Part shown: piece by piece, positions 49,921 to 58,507 of the stretch
How the letters are laid out: the number at the start of each line of letters is the position of its first letter
Position numbering within the stretch: position 1 is the first letter of the stretch
Origin: Bacteroides sp.
GTDB lineage: Bacteria > Bacteroidota > Bacteroidia > Bacteroidales > Bacteroidaceae
Assembly (NCBI GenBank): GCA_023665805.1
Contig: JAMPDJ010000014.1
Coordinates: 1-64,000, forward strand
Length of the DNA stretch: 64,000 bases
Reading direction: 5' to 3'
Notes under the pieces: model-generated
The model's input: only the letters and a program-made list of their open reading frames with translations
Database searches by the model: none
Told to the model about the DNA's origin: nothing
Translations under genes and position numbers: made by a program

Positions 49921-50445
49921 TCATTTGCAGCCCCCTCCGTCTTCTTCAAAGCAAGTCTGCGAGCAGTAGAAGTTCCAGAAACTTATTATTTCTCCTTTTA
50001 ATTTATGCGAGAGTAGCGAGAGTATTACTTGCATCAGCCGTTCAGATTGGATTGACACGTCAGCAACTCGCCCCATTTTCTTATGCAGCAGTGCATGCAG
50101 ATAGTTAGGTCCATCGGCTGCAAGTTGCGCACCAATGCAGAAAGACAACAACTTGGCACAGTATACCGTATCGTCCATTGCAGTCAAGTTACCAAATGCC
50201 TCTACGTATGAGAAGAAAGCCTCTGCCTCATAATCAGCGAGGAAAGTCTCTGCCCGTATAAAATCCAGCCATGTATCCGGGAAACAGTCAAAGAACCTTG
50301 CCTGCGCATTACTGTCTCTGATACTGGTCAATGCATGATAACTGTTTACCAATTGTTTGATATCGCCACTATTGTAGTATCTTTCGGCACAACTTTGTGA
50401 GTTAAAAATGCATGTCAACAATATGATCAGAAATAAACGTAACAT
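49921..50445 (-). CDS. exported protein, probably frameshifted near its C-terminus
   Basis: 174 residues with a signal sequence ending near SQSCAE (possible lipoprotein). The body has the pattern ARFFDCFPDTWLDF...EAFGNLTAMDDTVYCAKLLSFCIGAQLAADGPNYLHALL...ISFWNFY, which I recall from small exported proteins common in Bacteroidales immunity-gene islands. The open frame ends at GGGCK just after a run of five G (C5 at 49931-49935 on the plus strand). Removing one G continues it for about 44 residues (NDKPQRPELNRLLKILRR...) to a stop at 49800-49802. So the gene was probably 49800-50445. Confidence 0.65.
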   Translation of the reverse strand: MLRLFLIILLTCIFNSQSCAERYYNSGDIKQLVNSYHALTSIRDSNAQARFFDCFPDTWLDFIRAETFLADYEAEAFFSYVEAFGNLTAMDDTVYCAKLLSFCIGAQLAADGPNYLHALLHKKMGRVADVSIQSERLMQVILSLLSHKLKGEIISFWNFYCSQTCFEEDGGGCK

Positions 50446-50639
50446 AGTTAAAAGGCGTCTGTGATAATGATAAAGATATTATTGTAGCCATACGTTGTAT
50501 GGCAGGATTAAAATTTTTCCCAACCATAATCTACTTGTTGTAACATGACACTTTTTCCATCCAGATTTTGCATTGCCATTCTACAGCCATCGATTCCAGC
50601 AAACAAATCCACGAATGCGAATTTAGGATTAATCTATTG

Positions 50640-51886
50640 CTATTCAGCCGACATATATGTCCCCTTTTTCTCATCCCACATCATTCTTTTTTCTTCCACG
50701 TTACGCAAAGTAGCACGGATGCGCCCGTTCTCATCTACGGTATACTCACAATCCGTAACCAGGTAGACCCGATCGGAAGTACCCCACAAGTATGCCTGCT
50801 TCACTTGCAGGCGGAAAGGCCGGACATTACCGCCAATCCAACTGTCCCATATATCACCGTCACGGGCCAGCAGTCGAGCATCCACCACCTGTCCTTCTTG
50901 AGTGTAAACAATCAGAAGGTTTTCTCCATTGGGATAATTATAAATCCTGGCCCTGTCGCTACCCTTGCGCAGCGTACATACCACATACTTTCCAACCATG
51001 AAGGTGCATAAAGGCAGCCAATCCGTGGTGCGCTTTTCGCCCGTCTGGTCTATCTCATCCGGTATGTAACGTCGCACACAAGCTATGCTCAATCGCTCGT
51101 ATTCGACAGAATTTACCCCGTAGAGCGAGGAAGAGTCAGCCGGACATACCTTGAGCGAAAACAAATCCTGCATACTGTCATCATCGCCAACGGGCCTGAA
51201 CATGGACAGATAATCGGCAAAAGAGAGTGCTTCCTCTTCGTTATCACGCTCTTTCGTCTCGCACCATGTAGCCCGCGTCTGCGCACCCGTAATCCGGCCA
51301 TCCTCTCTAACCTCATAGCGCATGCGACGCACTTCATAATCCAAATTCCCATAGTCCTCCAATTGCCGCTCATTCGTGCATGAAGCCTGGTCGGACACGA
51401 AGACCATGCTATCCAGATTGCCATCCATGCGGAAATAGTACACATCGTCCAAATCAGGAGCAAAACCCTCACGCCCGAGGATACGAAGGTCCAACGGGAA
51501 ACCGTCCGGTGTATATGTGGCCACGACATAATCCGTATAGTTCCATCCCATGTGATCCAACTCTATGTATACCTTTAAGAAAGCTACATCCAAGCCTTTA
51601 TATGAAACAACCGAACCTTTTTCATACATAATAGAACCTGCTGTAGAGTATTCTCCATACGTCGTTCCGGGTAGGAATAATGTGTCTGTCATATGAACAG
51701 TTGTGTGCACGCTGTTTGAATCGCTCTTCTCGTTACAAAAAAATCCAAAGAGAATGTCTTGGCATCACTCTTGCGAAAGTCTGAAAGGTATTGCCGATAT
51801 GCGCTTTCTCGTGTTATTCCATCCGTAGAAGCCGAAAGAAACATTGGGACAAGGCATAATAGAATCATGGAAAAAATACTCTTCAT
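50640..51886 (-). pseudogene. exported two-domain protein interrupted by a frameshift
   Basis: The N-terminal part (51886 leftward) gives a signal peptide MKSIFSMILLCLVPMFLSAS and YRQYLSDFRKSDAKTFSLDFF, then goes out of frame at a run of seven T (A7 at 51737-51743 on the plus strand). One extra T joins it to the long downstream frame (CNEKSDSNSVHTTVHMTDTLFL... to 50640), giving a protein of about 415 residues. The plan, two related domains with KGSVVSYKGLDVAFL...YTDYVVATYTPDG and VGKYVVCTLRKG...NLLIVYTQEGQ, matches the protein at 47310-48347. Either a mutation, a phase-variable tract or a sequencing error. Confidence 0.7.
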
Positions 51887-51912
51887 AATGGTTGTGTTCT
51901 TTATACGTTCTG

Positions 51913-52284
51913 CTATAAGTTAATTCTAACACCTGATACTATATATGTTTCAGGAGACTTAGTGTTTTTATTGATCATGCAAGTTTTTTTATTAATCAAA
52001 AGCCCATTCTCATACTTAAACAGATTCTCGGCACTCGTTCCTCTGTCAGGATACTCGGTTGCCGGGTCAAAATAGTGAAATCCCTGATTTATATTTCCTC
52101 CAACGATAATCACGAAATGGTCGCCAGCCTTATCGTTGCGCGTATCTCCCATAGAACAACCTATACGATAATCAACTGATACGATTACAGGTTTACCCTT
52201 GGTCAATTGTTCTTCAATATACGCTAAACCCCTTGCCGCATCAGCACCAGTCTTTAATACACGAGTGCCACTATATAGAGCCAT
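51913..52284 (-). CDS. C39-like/papain-like peptidase domain, N-terminally truncated
   Basis: About 123 residues from the ATG at 52284; an in-frame TTG is at 52308. The region KGKPVIVSVDYRIGCSMGD...KAGDHFVIIVGG...YHFDPA-like (HYFDPA) matches the second half of C39/papain-like peptidases, with His in GDHFVIIVG as the probable general base and Asp in FDPA. The half that should carry the catalytic Cys is absent. Directly upstream, in another frame, ends the small gene 52287-52544, whose Ser/Asp/Trp linker would naturally lead into such a domain. I take both as pieces of one damaged effector. Confidence 0.55.
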   Translation of the reverse strand: MALYSGTRVLKTGADAARGLAYIEEQLTKGKPVIVSVDYRIGCSMGDTRNDKAGDHFVIIVGGNINQGFHYFDPATEYPDRGTSAENLFKYENGLLINKKTCMINKNTKSPETYIVSGVRINL

Positions 52285-52286
52285 TG

Positions 52287-52544
52287 CTATGAATCGTCCG
52301 ACGGCCAAGAATCATCTGATGAGCTGCACTCATCCGAATCCATAGAATCAGAACCAGCCCGAGACCCATCAACCACTACCTCCTTGAGGCAATACCCCAA
52401 ACCTTCCACATAACCACCTGGCCATGTGCCATTTTCAACCATGGATTCATACTCCGATTCCGTGTAGGGATTATTTGCCGTTCCTTTTGGTGCGTTGCTG
52501 CCGTCATTTGGTGCGCTTACACTGTAAATCTCAATCTTTGTCAT
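52287..52544 (-). CDS. effector-type N-terminal module with DSWPSD linker
   Basis: 85 residues starting MTKIEIYSVSAPNDGSNAPK. The segment NPYTESEYESMVENGTWPGG then YVEGLGYCLKEVVV is a compact module I recall at the front of multi-domain Bacteroidales proteins. It is followed by a low-complexity Ser/Asp linker ending DDSWPSDDS, then a stop. The same DSWPSDDSWPSD linker occurs in the gene at 54683-55477. No signal peptide. Probably the delivery or docking half of an effector whose catalytic half (51913-52284) is now out of frame. Confidence 0.6.
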   Translation of the reverse strand: MTKIEIYSVSAPNDGSNAPKGTANNPYTESEYESMVENGTWPGGYVEGLGYCLKEVVVDGSRAGSDSMDSDECSSSDDSWPSDDS

Positions 52545-52574
52545 ATCTTTTTTATCAAATTGGTTTATAAATGT

Positions 52575-54026
52575 CTATCCACGTCTTGAAAGTACACAAC
52601 AACTTCTTCGGCCCAGTATGACACGCATATTCGCTGTCATGTACTTTTCTATTCCAAATTTCCTATTTTCAAATAAGGCCAACAACGTTTCCTCAGACAT
52701 TTGCCTATGTGATAGCGTGTAAAATTCGTCTGGAACTTCCCAACTCAGTATAATGAAACGGGATGACAATTTCGCCAAATTCCGTATGGCCCTCTGCTCC
52801 TGTTCTTGAGGTATATATGGCAACACATCCTTACACACGACCATGTCGAATTTGTGCTCCACATCCAATTCTTCAGTGAGGTCAGCAACTCCGCATGGCA
52901 CGTCTCCAGCAGGCAACAGCATGGCGGACAATTCTGTAGTGTAGGGATTGGCGTCGTATCCCGCAAACGAGAGTCCTCGGCTCCTCCATTGCGCGACATA
53001 TAGTCCTGCTCCGCATCCCATGTCTATGCCGCTTCTTGCATCCACCTCGCACCACATGCGTGCCACGTGGTCTGCGAATTTTCTCTCATACCCGTATTTC
53101 ATGAATCCATCGTAAATCCATCCGCCTGTGCCTTGCAATTCGATCCGGCCGTCCTGATGAAGATACTTGTCAATCCTGTCCAACAATGGAGCGCTACCGG
53201 GCAACTCCATCTTGCGGGCCATGAGGTAGTCGTTTTCCAGCAGATAGCGAAAATGCTCGCGTCCAAGGTTTGCCGGCCTGTTGCCGTTTTCGTATTTCCA
53301 ACGGATAAAGCGGTGATTCCATGGCACTATGTTCTCTTTCCCAATCAGATTCACCAATACTGTGGCCACGTAGCATTCCTCCGGAGCGAATGTCATCCAC
53401 ATTTTGCCATAAAGCGACGGCGAATGGTCGGTATAGTCCAATAACACTGTGGCTGCCTTTCGCGTGACAGAGAACCACTGAGAGCTGCCATACAGATGGT
53501 CAAATTCATCTGGAATTGGGCGTTTGGCTCCTTTGAGACGCTGCAGTCTTACCTGTTCTCGTACCCATTGGCGTGGGTTATCCCATCCTGCGGCATAGTC
53601 GTATGGATAGTAGTACTGCAATCGGCGGAATGTGTTGTCTTCCCAGTTAGGGTGTGGAAGATGCTGGTAACTGATAAACTCCTTTCCCGCATTGCGTTTG
53701 AAGAAATCAAGGAAATACTCCAATGGGCGGGTCGGATAATCCTGTCCGCTAATCAGATGATAGTAGTCGGCATCGCTGCACTGCACGGCCAGGCGCAACA
53801 GGTGCATTTCACTTTCCAATACACTGGTGCCTCCCCAGTTGACTTCATATTCCTGACCTACATGTTTCACCTGCGGAAAGCAGAGCAGATGCTCTTTTTC
53901 TGCTGATGTCACGTTTTGTTTCCTGTCTATGTGTATGAACACATCGCAGTCATTCTTGAAGTATGCCACCAACCTGCATAACTGGTCAGTATTCTTGTGA
54001 GCCAATATCAGAATAGCATGTCTCAT
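52575..54026 (-). CDS. GT14-type glycosyltransferase fused to a SAM methyltransferase
   Basis: 483 residues from the ATG at 54026 (MRHAILILAHKNTDQ); longer in-frame starts would overlap the next gene. Residues 1-290 resemble the Core-2/I-branching beta-1,6-N-acetylglucosaminyltransferase family: ILAHKN, VFIHIDRK, YYHLISGQDYPTR, GSSQWFSVTR and FAPEECYVATVL with the likely catalytic Glu. Residues about 300-420 are a class I methyltransferase with motif I IDMGCGAG (334-341) and VCKDVLPYI. Probably acts on a surface glycan. A deleted copy lies at 48409-48715. Confidence 0.8.
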   Translation of the reverse strand: MRHAILILAHKNTDQLCRLVAYFKNDCDVFIHIDRKQNVTSAEKEHLLCFPQVKHVGQEYEVNWGGTSVLESEMHLLRLAVQCSDADYYHLISGQDYPTRPLEYFLDFFKRNAGKEFISYQHLPHPNWEDNTFRRLQYYYPYDYAAGWDNPRQWVREQVRLQRLKGAKRPIPDEFDHLYGSSQWFSVTRKAATVLLDYTDHSPSLYGKMWMTFAPEECYVATVLVNLIGKENIVPWNHRFIRWKYENGNRPANLGREHFRYLLENDYLMARKMELPGSAPLLDRIDKYLHQDGRIELQGTGGWIYDGFMKYGYERKFADHVARMWCEVDARSGIDMGCGAGLYVAQWRSRGLSFAGYDANPYTTELSAMLLPAGDVPCGVADLTEELDVEHKFDMVVCKDVLPYIPQEQEQRAIRNLAKLSSRFIILSWEVPDEFYTLSHRQMSEETLLALFENRKFGIEKYMTANMRVILGRRSCCVLSRRG

Positions 54027-54048
54027 GAGAGGTCTATGAATAAATAAA

Positions 54049-54717
54049 TCAGTCCGTATTATTCTTACCATATTCCGGATGCTTCTTCTTATGCAGGACA
54101 AAAGTCCTTTTGTACACATAGGAGGGGTCGGCCCAATTGCATACTGTAAGCGAATCTTCTATTTGGAAATGGGAACGCAGGGTAGAATACTCTGTTTTCT
54201 GGCTCTGAGAGGAAGATATGCTGAACTTGATTTCGTCTTTCATTAAGGCATTGAAAGGCGGCCACTGCTTATATCGCGATATTGCTTCTTTCCATGAGCG
54301 GATGTGTAGGTCTACCGGTGCCATGACGAAACTATTAAGCACCTTTCCGTCTTTTGTCTTTGTTAAAGTTAGGTGGAACGTGATTGAGTCGTTACCGTGA
54401 TGAATTTTTGTCAATGGTAAAACGAAAAAACCACACTCATATCCCTCTCGGGCATCATCGAATTCATCTGATGTCCCCCAAAAGAATCCCTTCCTCACTA
54501 TGCCATCCTCCATATACAATTCCATATAACTGTCGTCGGGTATCAAATCTGGAAATTTGTCATTAGTTGGGTCATGATGGTAATACAGCAAGGTATCTCT
54601 CCTGTGCTCTTCTTGCCCATTGGCAAATTGCTGGCCGGATGAAGGCGGGACAACAAAAAGCAGCCATGCAACCGCAAATAGTTTACGGTTGAGAAATTTC
54701 AATATGTATGCATCCAT
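54049..54717 (-). CDS. small exported protein, candidate immunity protein of the effector upstream
   Basis: 222 residues with a hydrophobic export signal (FAVAWLLFVVPPSSGQQ, about residues 14-30). The mature part contains DGIVRKGFFWGTSDEFDDAREG and YECGFFVLPLTKI, a strand-rich pattern I recall from small exported proteins in Bacteroidales immunity arrays. Its start overlaps the end of the effector-like gene 54683-55477 by 35 bp, so the two are translated together. The tight coupling and export to the compartment where a cell-wall peptidase would act suggest it is the cognate immunity protein (inference). Confidence 0.7.
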   Translation of the reverse strand: MDAYILKFLNRKLFAVAWLLFVVPPSSGQQFANGQEEHRRDTLLYYHHDPTNDKFPDLIPDDSYMELYMEDGIVRKGFFWGTSDEFDDAREGYECGFFVLPLTKIHHGNDSITFHLTLTKTKDGKVLNSFVMAPVDLHIRSWKEAISRYKQWPPFNALMKDEIKFSISSSQSQKTEYSTLRSHFQIEDSLTVCNWADPSYVYKRTFVLHKKKHPEYGKNNTD

Positions 54718-55477
54718 TTTTAGGTTCGTCTAAAATATAAATGTCAGGGTATCTTTCGCTTAACTCAGCAATAAATTTATTGTAATTTTTTATCCGTGTT
54801 CTGGATATGTCAATTACATTGAGTTTTGCATAGTCAGCCGCATCCATGCAGTGTTTTGATACGCGTCTTGGCCCTTGTGCGTAAATTTCCGCAGTCATTG
54901 TTGCCACATTCTCTGAATCGCTAGCGTTTGGATTATAGACTGATACCACAGCCTTCCCGGGCTTTCCATATAACTTATATTGAACATCATAACCTTTTTG
55001 TTTTATGTTCTTCAACATTATTCGCGCTTGTTCTTCTGGAGTACGCATAGTGGAGGTAATAATAATGTTGCCATAATCACCTTTGAGACTACGCAATATA
55101 TTTCGAGAATACTCTGATACCTCTTCATGAGAACCTATTACAAGAGTGTTACCACTTTGTTGTCCTCCACCTCCAGACACGTTGCCTCCATTGCCACCGC
55201 TTCCAGATACATTAAAATCCGGTTCTGATGAAGATTCCACATCCGATGGCCAAGAATCATCTGACGGCCAAGAATCAATCAGCCATAGGCCATCATCAAT
55301 ATACCTGTGTATACCATATTTTTGCCCATACCATATCATAAACAAAGCAACCCCCATAGCGCCATGTGCCATAGAATAATCCGAATCATCTTTTTTGACA
55401 CGTTGGAATTCACAATCAATGATTTTTGTTATCTCTTCACTTGTCATAGAACTATTTTTGTGTGGGGTATTGTACAT
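54683..55477 (-). CDS. effector-like protein with M15-type peptidase domain
   Basis: About 264 residues from the ATG at 55477 (MYNTPHKN); ATG 55447 is also possible, and a TTG at 55525 lies before the predicted transcript start. N-terminal module about 1-60 with a hydrophobic patch (MAHGAMGVALFMIWYG), then linker DSWPSDDSWPSDVESSSEPD and a Gly/Ser run. A C-terminal domain (about 110-264) has ITSTMRTPEEQARIM, SKHCMDAAD and CIHIEI. The H...D and final HxE order resembles M15 zinc DD-peptidases, which cut peptidoglycan, but spacing is not canonical. It overlaps the exported protein downstream by 35 bp. Confidence 0.6.
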   Translation of the reverse strand: MYNTPHKNSSMTSEEITKIIDCEFQRVKKDDSDYSMAHGAMGVALFMIWYGQKYGIHRYIDDGLWLIDSWPSDDSWPSDVESSSEPDFNVSGSGGNGGNVSGGGGQQSGNTLVIGSHEEVSEYSRNILRSLKGDYGNIIITSTMRTPEEQARIMLKNIKQKGYDVQYKLYGKPGKAVVSVYNPNASDSENVATMTAEIYAQGPRRVSKHCMDAADYAKLNVIDISRTRIKNYNKFIAELSERYPDIYILDEPKNGCIHIEISQP

Positions 55478-55496
55478 AAGTGAACCAATCGCTGCA

Positions 55497-55504
55497 CAAA
55501 TATA
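55497..55504 (-). promoter_or_regulatory. -7 box for the effector-like gene
   Basis: TATATTTG on the minus strand. Transcription would start near 55493, which excludes a TTG start at 55525 and favours the ATG at 55477. No clear -33 element. Confidence 0.45.
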
Positions 55505-55525
55505 AAGTTTTAAAATGAATTCCAA

Positions 55526-56009
55526 TCAGAAATTCATTGTTTTTTCGCGTGCAAGAGTCCGCGCCAATTGTCTATAGTCAACCGGCAAGCACAGAATCAG
55601 CATAAACGATTGAAGCACAGTACCCACGCGGAGGCATGCCACCAACCATCGTTCCAGACCAATTTTGATATAAGTATTTTTGAACACAACTTAACTTGCA
55701 ACGGCACCAGCAGTTGCAAAATACCATGCCCAACAAGCCACAGATTGTCCTCGTCCATAGGTGGAGAAAATGATTCGGCAAGCCACTTTTCAAGGTCAAT
55801 TTTGGAAAAAGCATTCAATTCGAACGAAACCACAAGCGGTATTCGTGAACAGTTCCATCATAGGAATCCATGACGGCAACGGTATACGCATGGCAAACCA
55901 ATGTGGACGAAATCAGCGAAAAAGGAAATCAACTAATTTACAATGCCATTTTTGCTATATGCTTTTGCCGGATGGCTTCCATTGGCATTCTCTTTGGTGA
56001 AAGACGTTC
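55526..56009. other. gene-free stretch between effector-like gene and methyltransferase
   Basis: Open frames of 75-100 codons exist on both strands, but none shows a signal, motif or homology I recognise, and they overlap one another in all frames. It may hold decayed sequence. Confidence 0.4.
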
Positions 56010-56049
56010 ATAGGCAGGGATTGGGAATTGATTCCCAATCCCTGCCTAT
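56010..56049. terminator. perfect 19-bp inverted repeat after the DNA methyltransferase gene
   Basis: Bases 56010-56028 and 56031-56049 are exact reverse complements with a 2-bp centre (ATAGGCAGGGATTGGGAAT arm). It starts 11 bp beyond the methyltransferase stop. It has no T-run on the minus strand, so it may end or protect the RM transcript, or mark a boundary of the island. Confidence 0.5.
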
Positions 56050-56060
56050 CCATTTCATCT

Positions 56061-57170
56061 TTACCTTTTTTCAAGCAAGAAAAGATATTCTTTGTATTGT
56101 CCTTCTGAATTTATCCACTCGTCTGTCCATCTCATATTGCTCATTACATTCCTCTTGTAGTCTATTTCTTGAGCCGATACAAGGCGACCGTTAGAATGAA
56201 GAATGGCGTTAAGTTCCTCTTTTGTCGCCCTACCTCCCGAGCCATAGGAAAGAAGGATGTAATGCGCATTGGTTTGCTCTATCATCCTTTTTATAGCTTG
56301 CATGGCGATAAAATTACCGTCTTCATTTTTCCGATACTCTTCAAAAATAGAAGGAGAATATGTATCTCGGGAATCTACCCTGCGATTAGCCTTGCCAAAC
56401 ACTGCAGGATGGTCATTCAACGCAATTGTCTTCCAAATATGATAATACGATGAGTATCTTACCCTACTTGGCGGCATCTTCTCGTTGTTAGAACCATATG
56501 GAGGATCGAAATAAACCAAATCATATGGATTGCCTACAACATCGAATACGTCGCCCTTTACAACTTTGTTTTCCGTTTCTATAGGAAAGCGGCAAGGCAT
56601 TTGGAGCTTTATCGTCTTATATGACCTGGAAGACCATCCAGACAAATATGCAGCATAGTGGCCTAACGTATTGTCCACGGAATCCATGGCAAGTATCAAG
56701 CTCGTAAGCAACACGCATTTGTCCACATATTCCAAGTCGTATTCGTCTATCTTGTCGCGAATGGCATCCAGCAACATCGTATTATGCATTTGAAAAGGTT
56801 TCTTCCCCTCTTCGGTATCTCCCCCATAATGTTCTGAAAACCACCCTTTATAACCTTTCAAGCCATTAAGTTCGTCAATGTATTCTTGATAGAAAGAATC
56901 AGGTTTGGTCGCCTTTAAGTAGCAGTTCGCAAAAACATAAGACCATTCCGAGATATCATTTGCCGTTGTATTAAAACCTATCTGTGCGAATGCTTGCGCA
57001 ACTCTTGTAGAGCCGCTGAATGCATCAAGGGCCGTGTTTATTTCCAGTCCCTCGATTGCCCTCAGAATATAAGGTATTATCTTGAGCTTGGAACCCGTAT
57101 ATTTTATACCCTCGGTCTTTGGCACAGTATATATGTTACCAAACAGTGTTGTATTAACGTTATGCGTCAT
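56061..57170 (-). CDS. D12-class adenine-specific DNA methyltransferase (type II RM)
   Basis: 369 residues. The N-terminal KYTGSKLKIIPYI is the alpha-class (D12/Dam-type) motif X equivalent, followed by SAM-binding motif I ALDAFSGSTRVAQAF (48-62) and catalytic motif IV DPPY (222-225). This order fits N6-adenine methyltransferases of the alpha group. The target sequence cannot be read. The probable restriction enzyme gene lies 83 bp upstream on the same strand. Confidence 0.9.
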   Translation of the reverse strand: MTHNVNTTLFGNIYTVPKTEGIKYTGSKLKIIPYILRAIEGLEINTALDAFSGSTRVAQAFAQIGFNTTANDISEWSYVFANCYLKATKPDSFYQEYIDELNGLKGYKGWFSEHYGGDTEEGKKPFQMHNTMLLDAIRDKIDEYDLEYVDKCVLLTSLILAMDSVDNTLGHYAAYLSGWSSRSYKTIKLQMPCRFPIETENKVVKGDVFDVVGNPYDLVYFDPPYGSNNEKMPPSRVRYSSYYHIWKTIALNDHPAVFGKANRRVDSRDTYSPSIFEEYRKNEDGNFIAMQAIKRMIEQTNAHYILLSYGSGGRATKEELNAILHSNGRLVSAQEIDYKRNVMSNMRWTDEWINSEGQYKEYLFLLEKR

Positions 57171-57253
57171 GTTTTTCAGAACAGTCTTTTATGTGGCTCG
57201 TCAGACGGTTGCCTACTTTTATAGAATGGGAAGAAGTGCATTTCAAGGTTTAA

Positions 57254-58144
57254 TCAGTATACTTGTCTCAACAAGTCAATATCAGCTTGCAAGATATCAT
57301 TTGCTGCTGCATGCCCCTTTTCTGAGCTATTAAGAGCCAGACGGAACAACTTCACCAACGTATGGTTGTGTTCGTAGGAAATCCAACCATTCGTAAGGCT
57401 ATTGAAATAAGAGGATGCATTTCTCGTATGTGTCCACAAACCACGTTGCAGGGCATTTGCGGTTGCATTTCCATAACGTACCTCACAGATGTATTGTCCA
57501 TGAGAATCAAGAAACATATAAATAGGATGTGAACGCCCCTTGGCAGGAATTATACTTTGACTTTCAATGTCATACTTGCATCCCTTGTCAACGTAAACAA
57601 TTCGAGTTGTATTTCTCTCCATCTTATCAAAATCAAATACCATAATGTTGCACTCCTTATCACGTTCACGATAGATAAGCGGCATCACATTTATTGTTTT
57701 CAAAGATTCAAATTCCTTCGAAGCGAGAATCTCTTTGATCTGTGCCACATCTGTAATATTGTCGCCATATTTCTTCAGTTTTGGAAACATCAGAGAATCT
57801 TTGTCGGTGGAAAGTTGAAGAGGTCCATCCCCATAAGCTTTCAGGCTAACAGGAATTTCTTCCTTTGTAAGTTCGTTGACAATAACAATGTCCTCTTCAT
57901 GCTCTTTAGCTCTAAAGAGATCTTTGCCCACATGTCGAGAGTCAAAGTCGTACATAAATTGATGGACAAACTCGGCGATACCTATTTCTGCCAAGTCACC
58001 ATGAGTCTTATTGCCAACAAGCCTCATGGTAAAGATATTGGAAAGCGTGTTAATAATCAGCTTAGGATGCTTGTCCGCGAAAAGTGAGAATCTTTTTTGA
58101 AAATCCGTGTAAGCATCAGTACTTAATAATTTTTTACCGCTCAT
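57254..58144 (-). CDS. putative type II restriction endonuclease
   Basis: 296 residues with no signal peptide. The region HGDLAEIGIAEFV...EEDIVIVNELTKEEIPVSLKAYGDG is consistent with a PD-(D/E)xK nuclease core: an early Glu, an acidic residue on a strand (EEDIVIV), then a strand with SxK (PVSLK, about residues 118-122). AT-rich and directly upstream of a DNA adenine methyltransferase, so a restriction partner is the simplest reading. It could instead be another nuclease type; specificity unknown. Confidence 0.7.
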   Translation of the reverse strand: MSGKKLLSTDAYTDFQKRFSLFADKHPKLIINTLSNIFTMRLVGNKTHGDLAEIGIAEFVHQFMYDFDSRHVGKDLFRAKEHEEDIVIVNELTKEEIPVSLKAYGDGPLQLSTDKDSLMFPKLKKYGDNITDVAQIKEILASKEFESLKTINVMPLIYRERDKECNIMVFDFDKMERNTTRIVYVDKGCKYDIESQSIIPAKGRSHPIYMFLDSHGQYICEVRYGNATANALQRGLWTHTRNASSYFNSLTNGWISYEHNHTLVKLFRLALNSSEKGHAAANDILQADIDLLRQVY

Positions 58145-58333
58145 AGTCTAATCTTTATTGTCTGTTTTATTTGACAAACGACTTACATCAACGTTCCGCA
58201 ACGTCCATAATCTCTCTCTAATGTAAAGTGAGTACAATGAATTATAAGCATTTACACCTTTGGCGATTGGCAAAAGCCAGTAACTTCATGGTACTAAAGT
58301 ACAACAAACAATATCTGCCATGCTCACCGAAGG

Positions 58334-58341
58334 CAAAGTTA
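58334..58341 (-). promoter_or_regulatory. -7 box for the RM genes
   Basis: TAACTTTG on the minus strand with a near match to TTTG (TCTG) 19-20 nt upstream. It would give a long leader of about 185 nt before the restriction enzyme gene. Confidence 0.4.
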
Positions 58342-58423
58342 CAAAAATTATTCTGTATGGCAGATGATTTTGCAAGCTTTTGATGCTCACATGACCAACG
58401 AGTCCATGCGGAGGCATGTCCAC

Positions 58424-58507
58424 GACCACGCTATTGTCGGGAGCATGACAATAGTATTGTCAAGGGAGCGTTAATAGTATTATCAAGGTCGTGACTATAG
58501 TATGGTC
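58424..58507. repeat. palindrome array 3 (15-bp palindrome every 23 bp)
   Basis: Units start at 58424 (degenerate left half), 58447 (perfect GACAATAGTATTGTC), 58470 (GTTAATAGTATTATC) and 58493 (GACTATAGTATGGTC), each exactly 23 bp apart with different 8-bp spacers. It lies between divergent genes. Confidence 0.8.

Noticed and set aside
47310..55525. Complete type VI secretion locus
   Set aside because: No sheath, tube, spike, baseplate or ClpV-type gene is seen; only effector- and immunity-like genes.
55568..55873. Small genes in the 55.5-56.0 kb gap
   Set aside because: Frames on both strands overlap each other and show no recognisable features.
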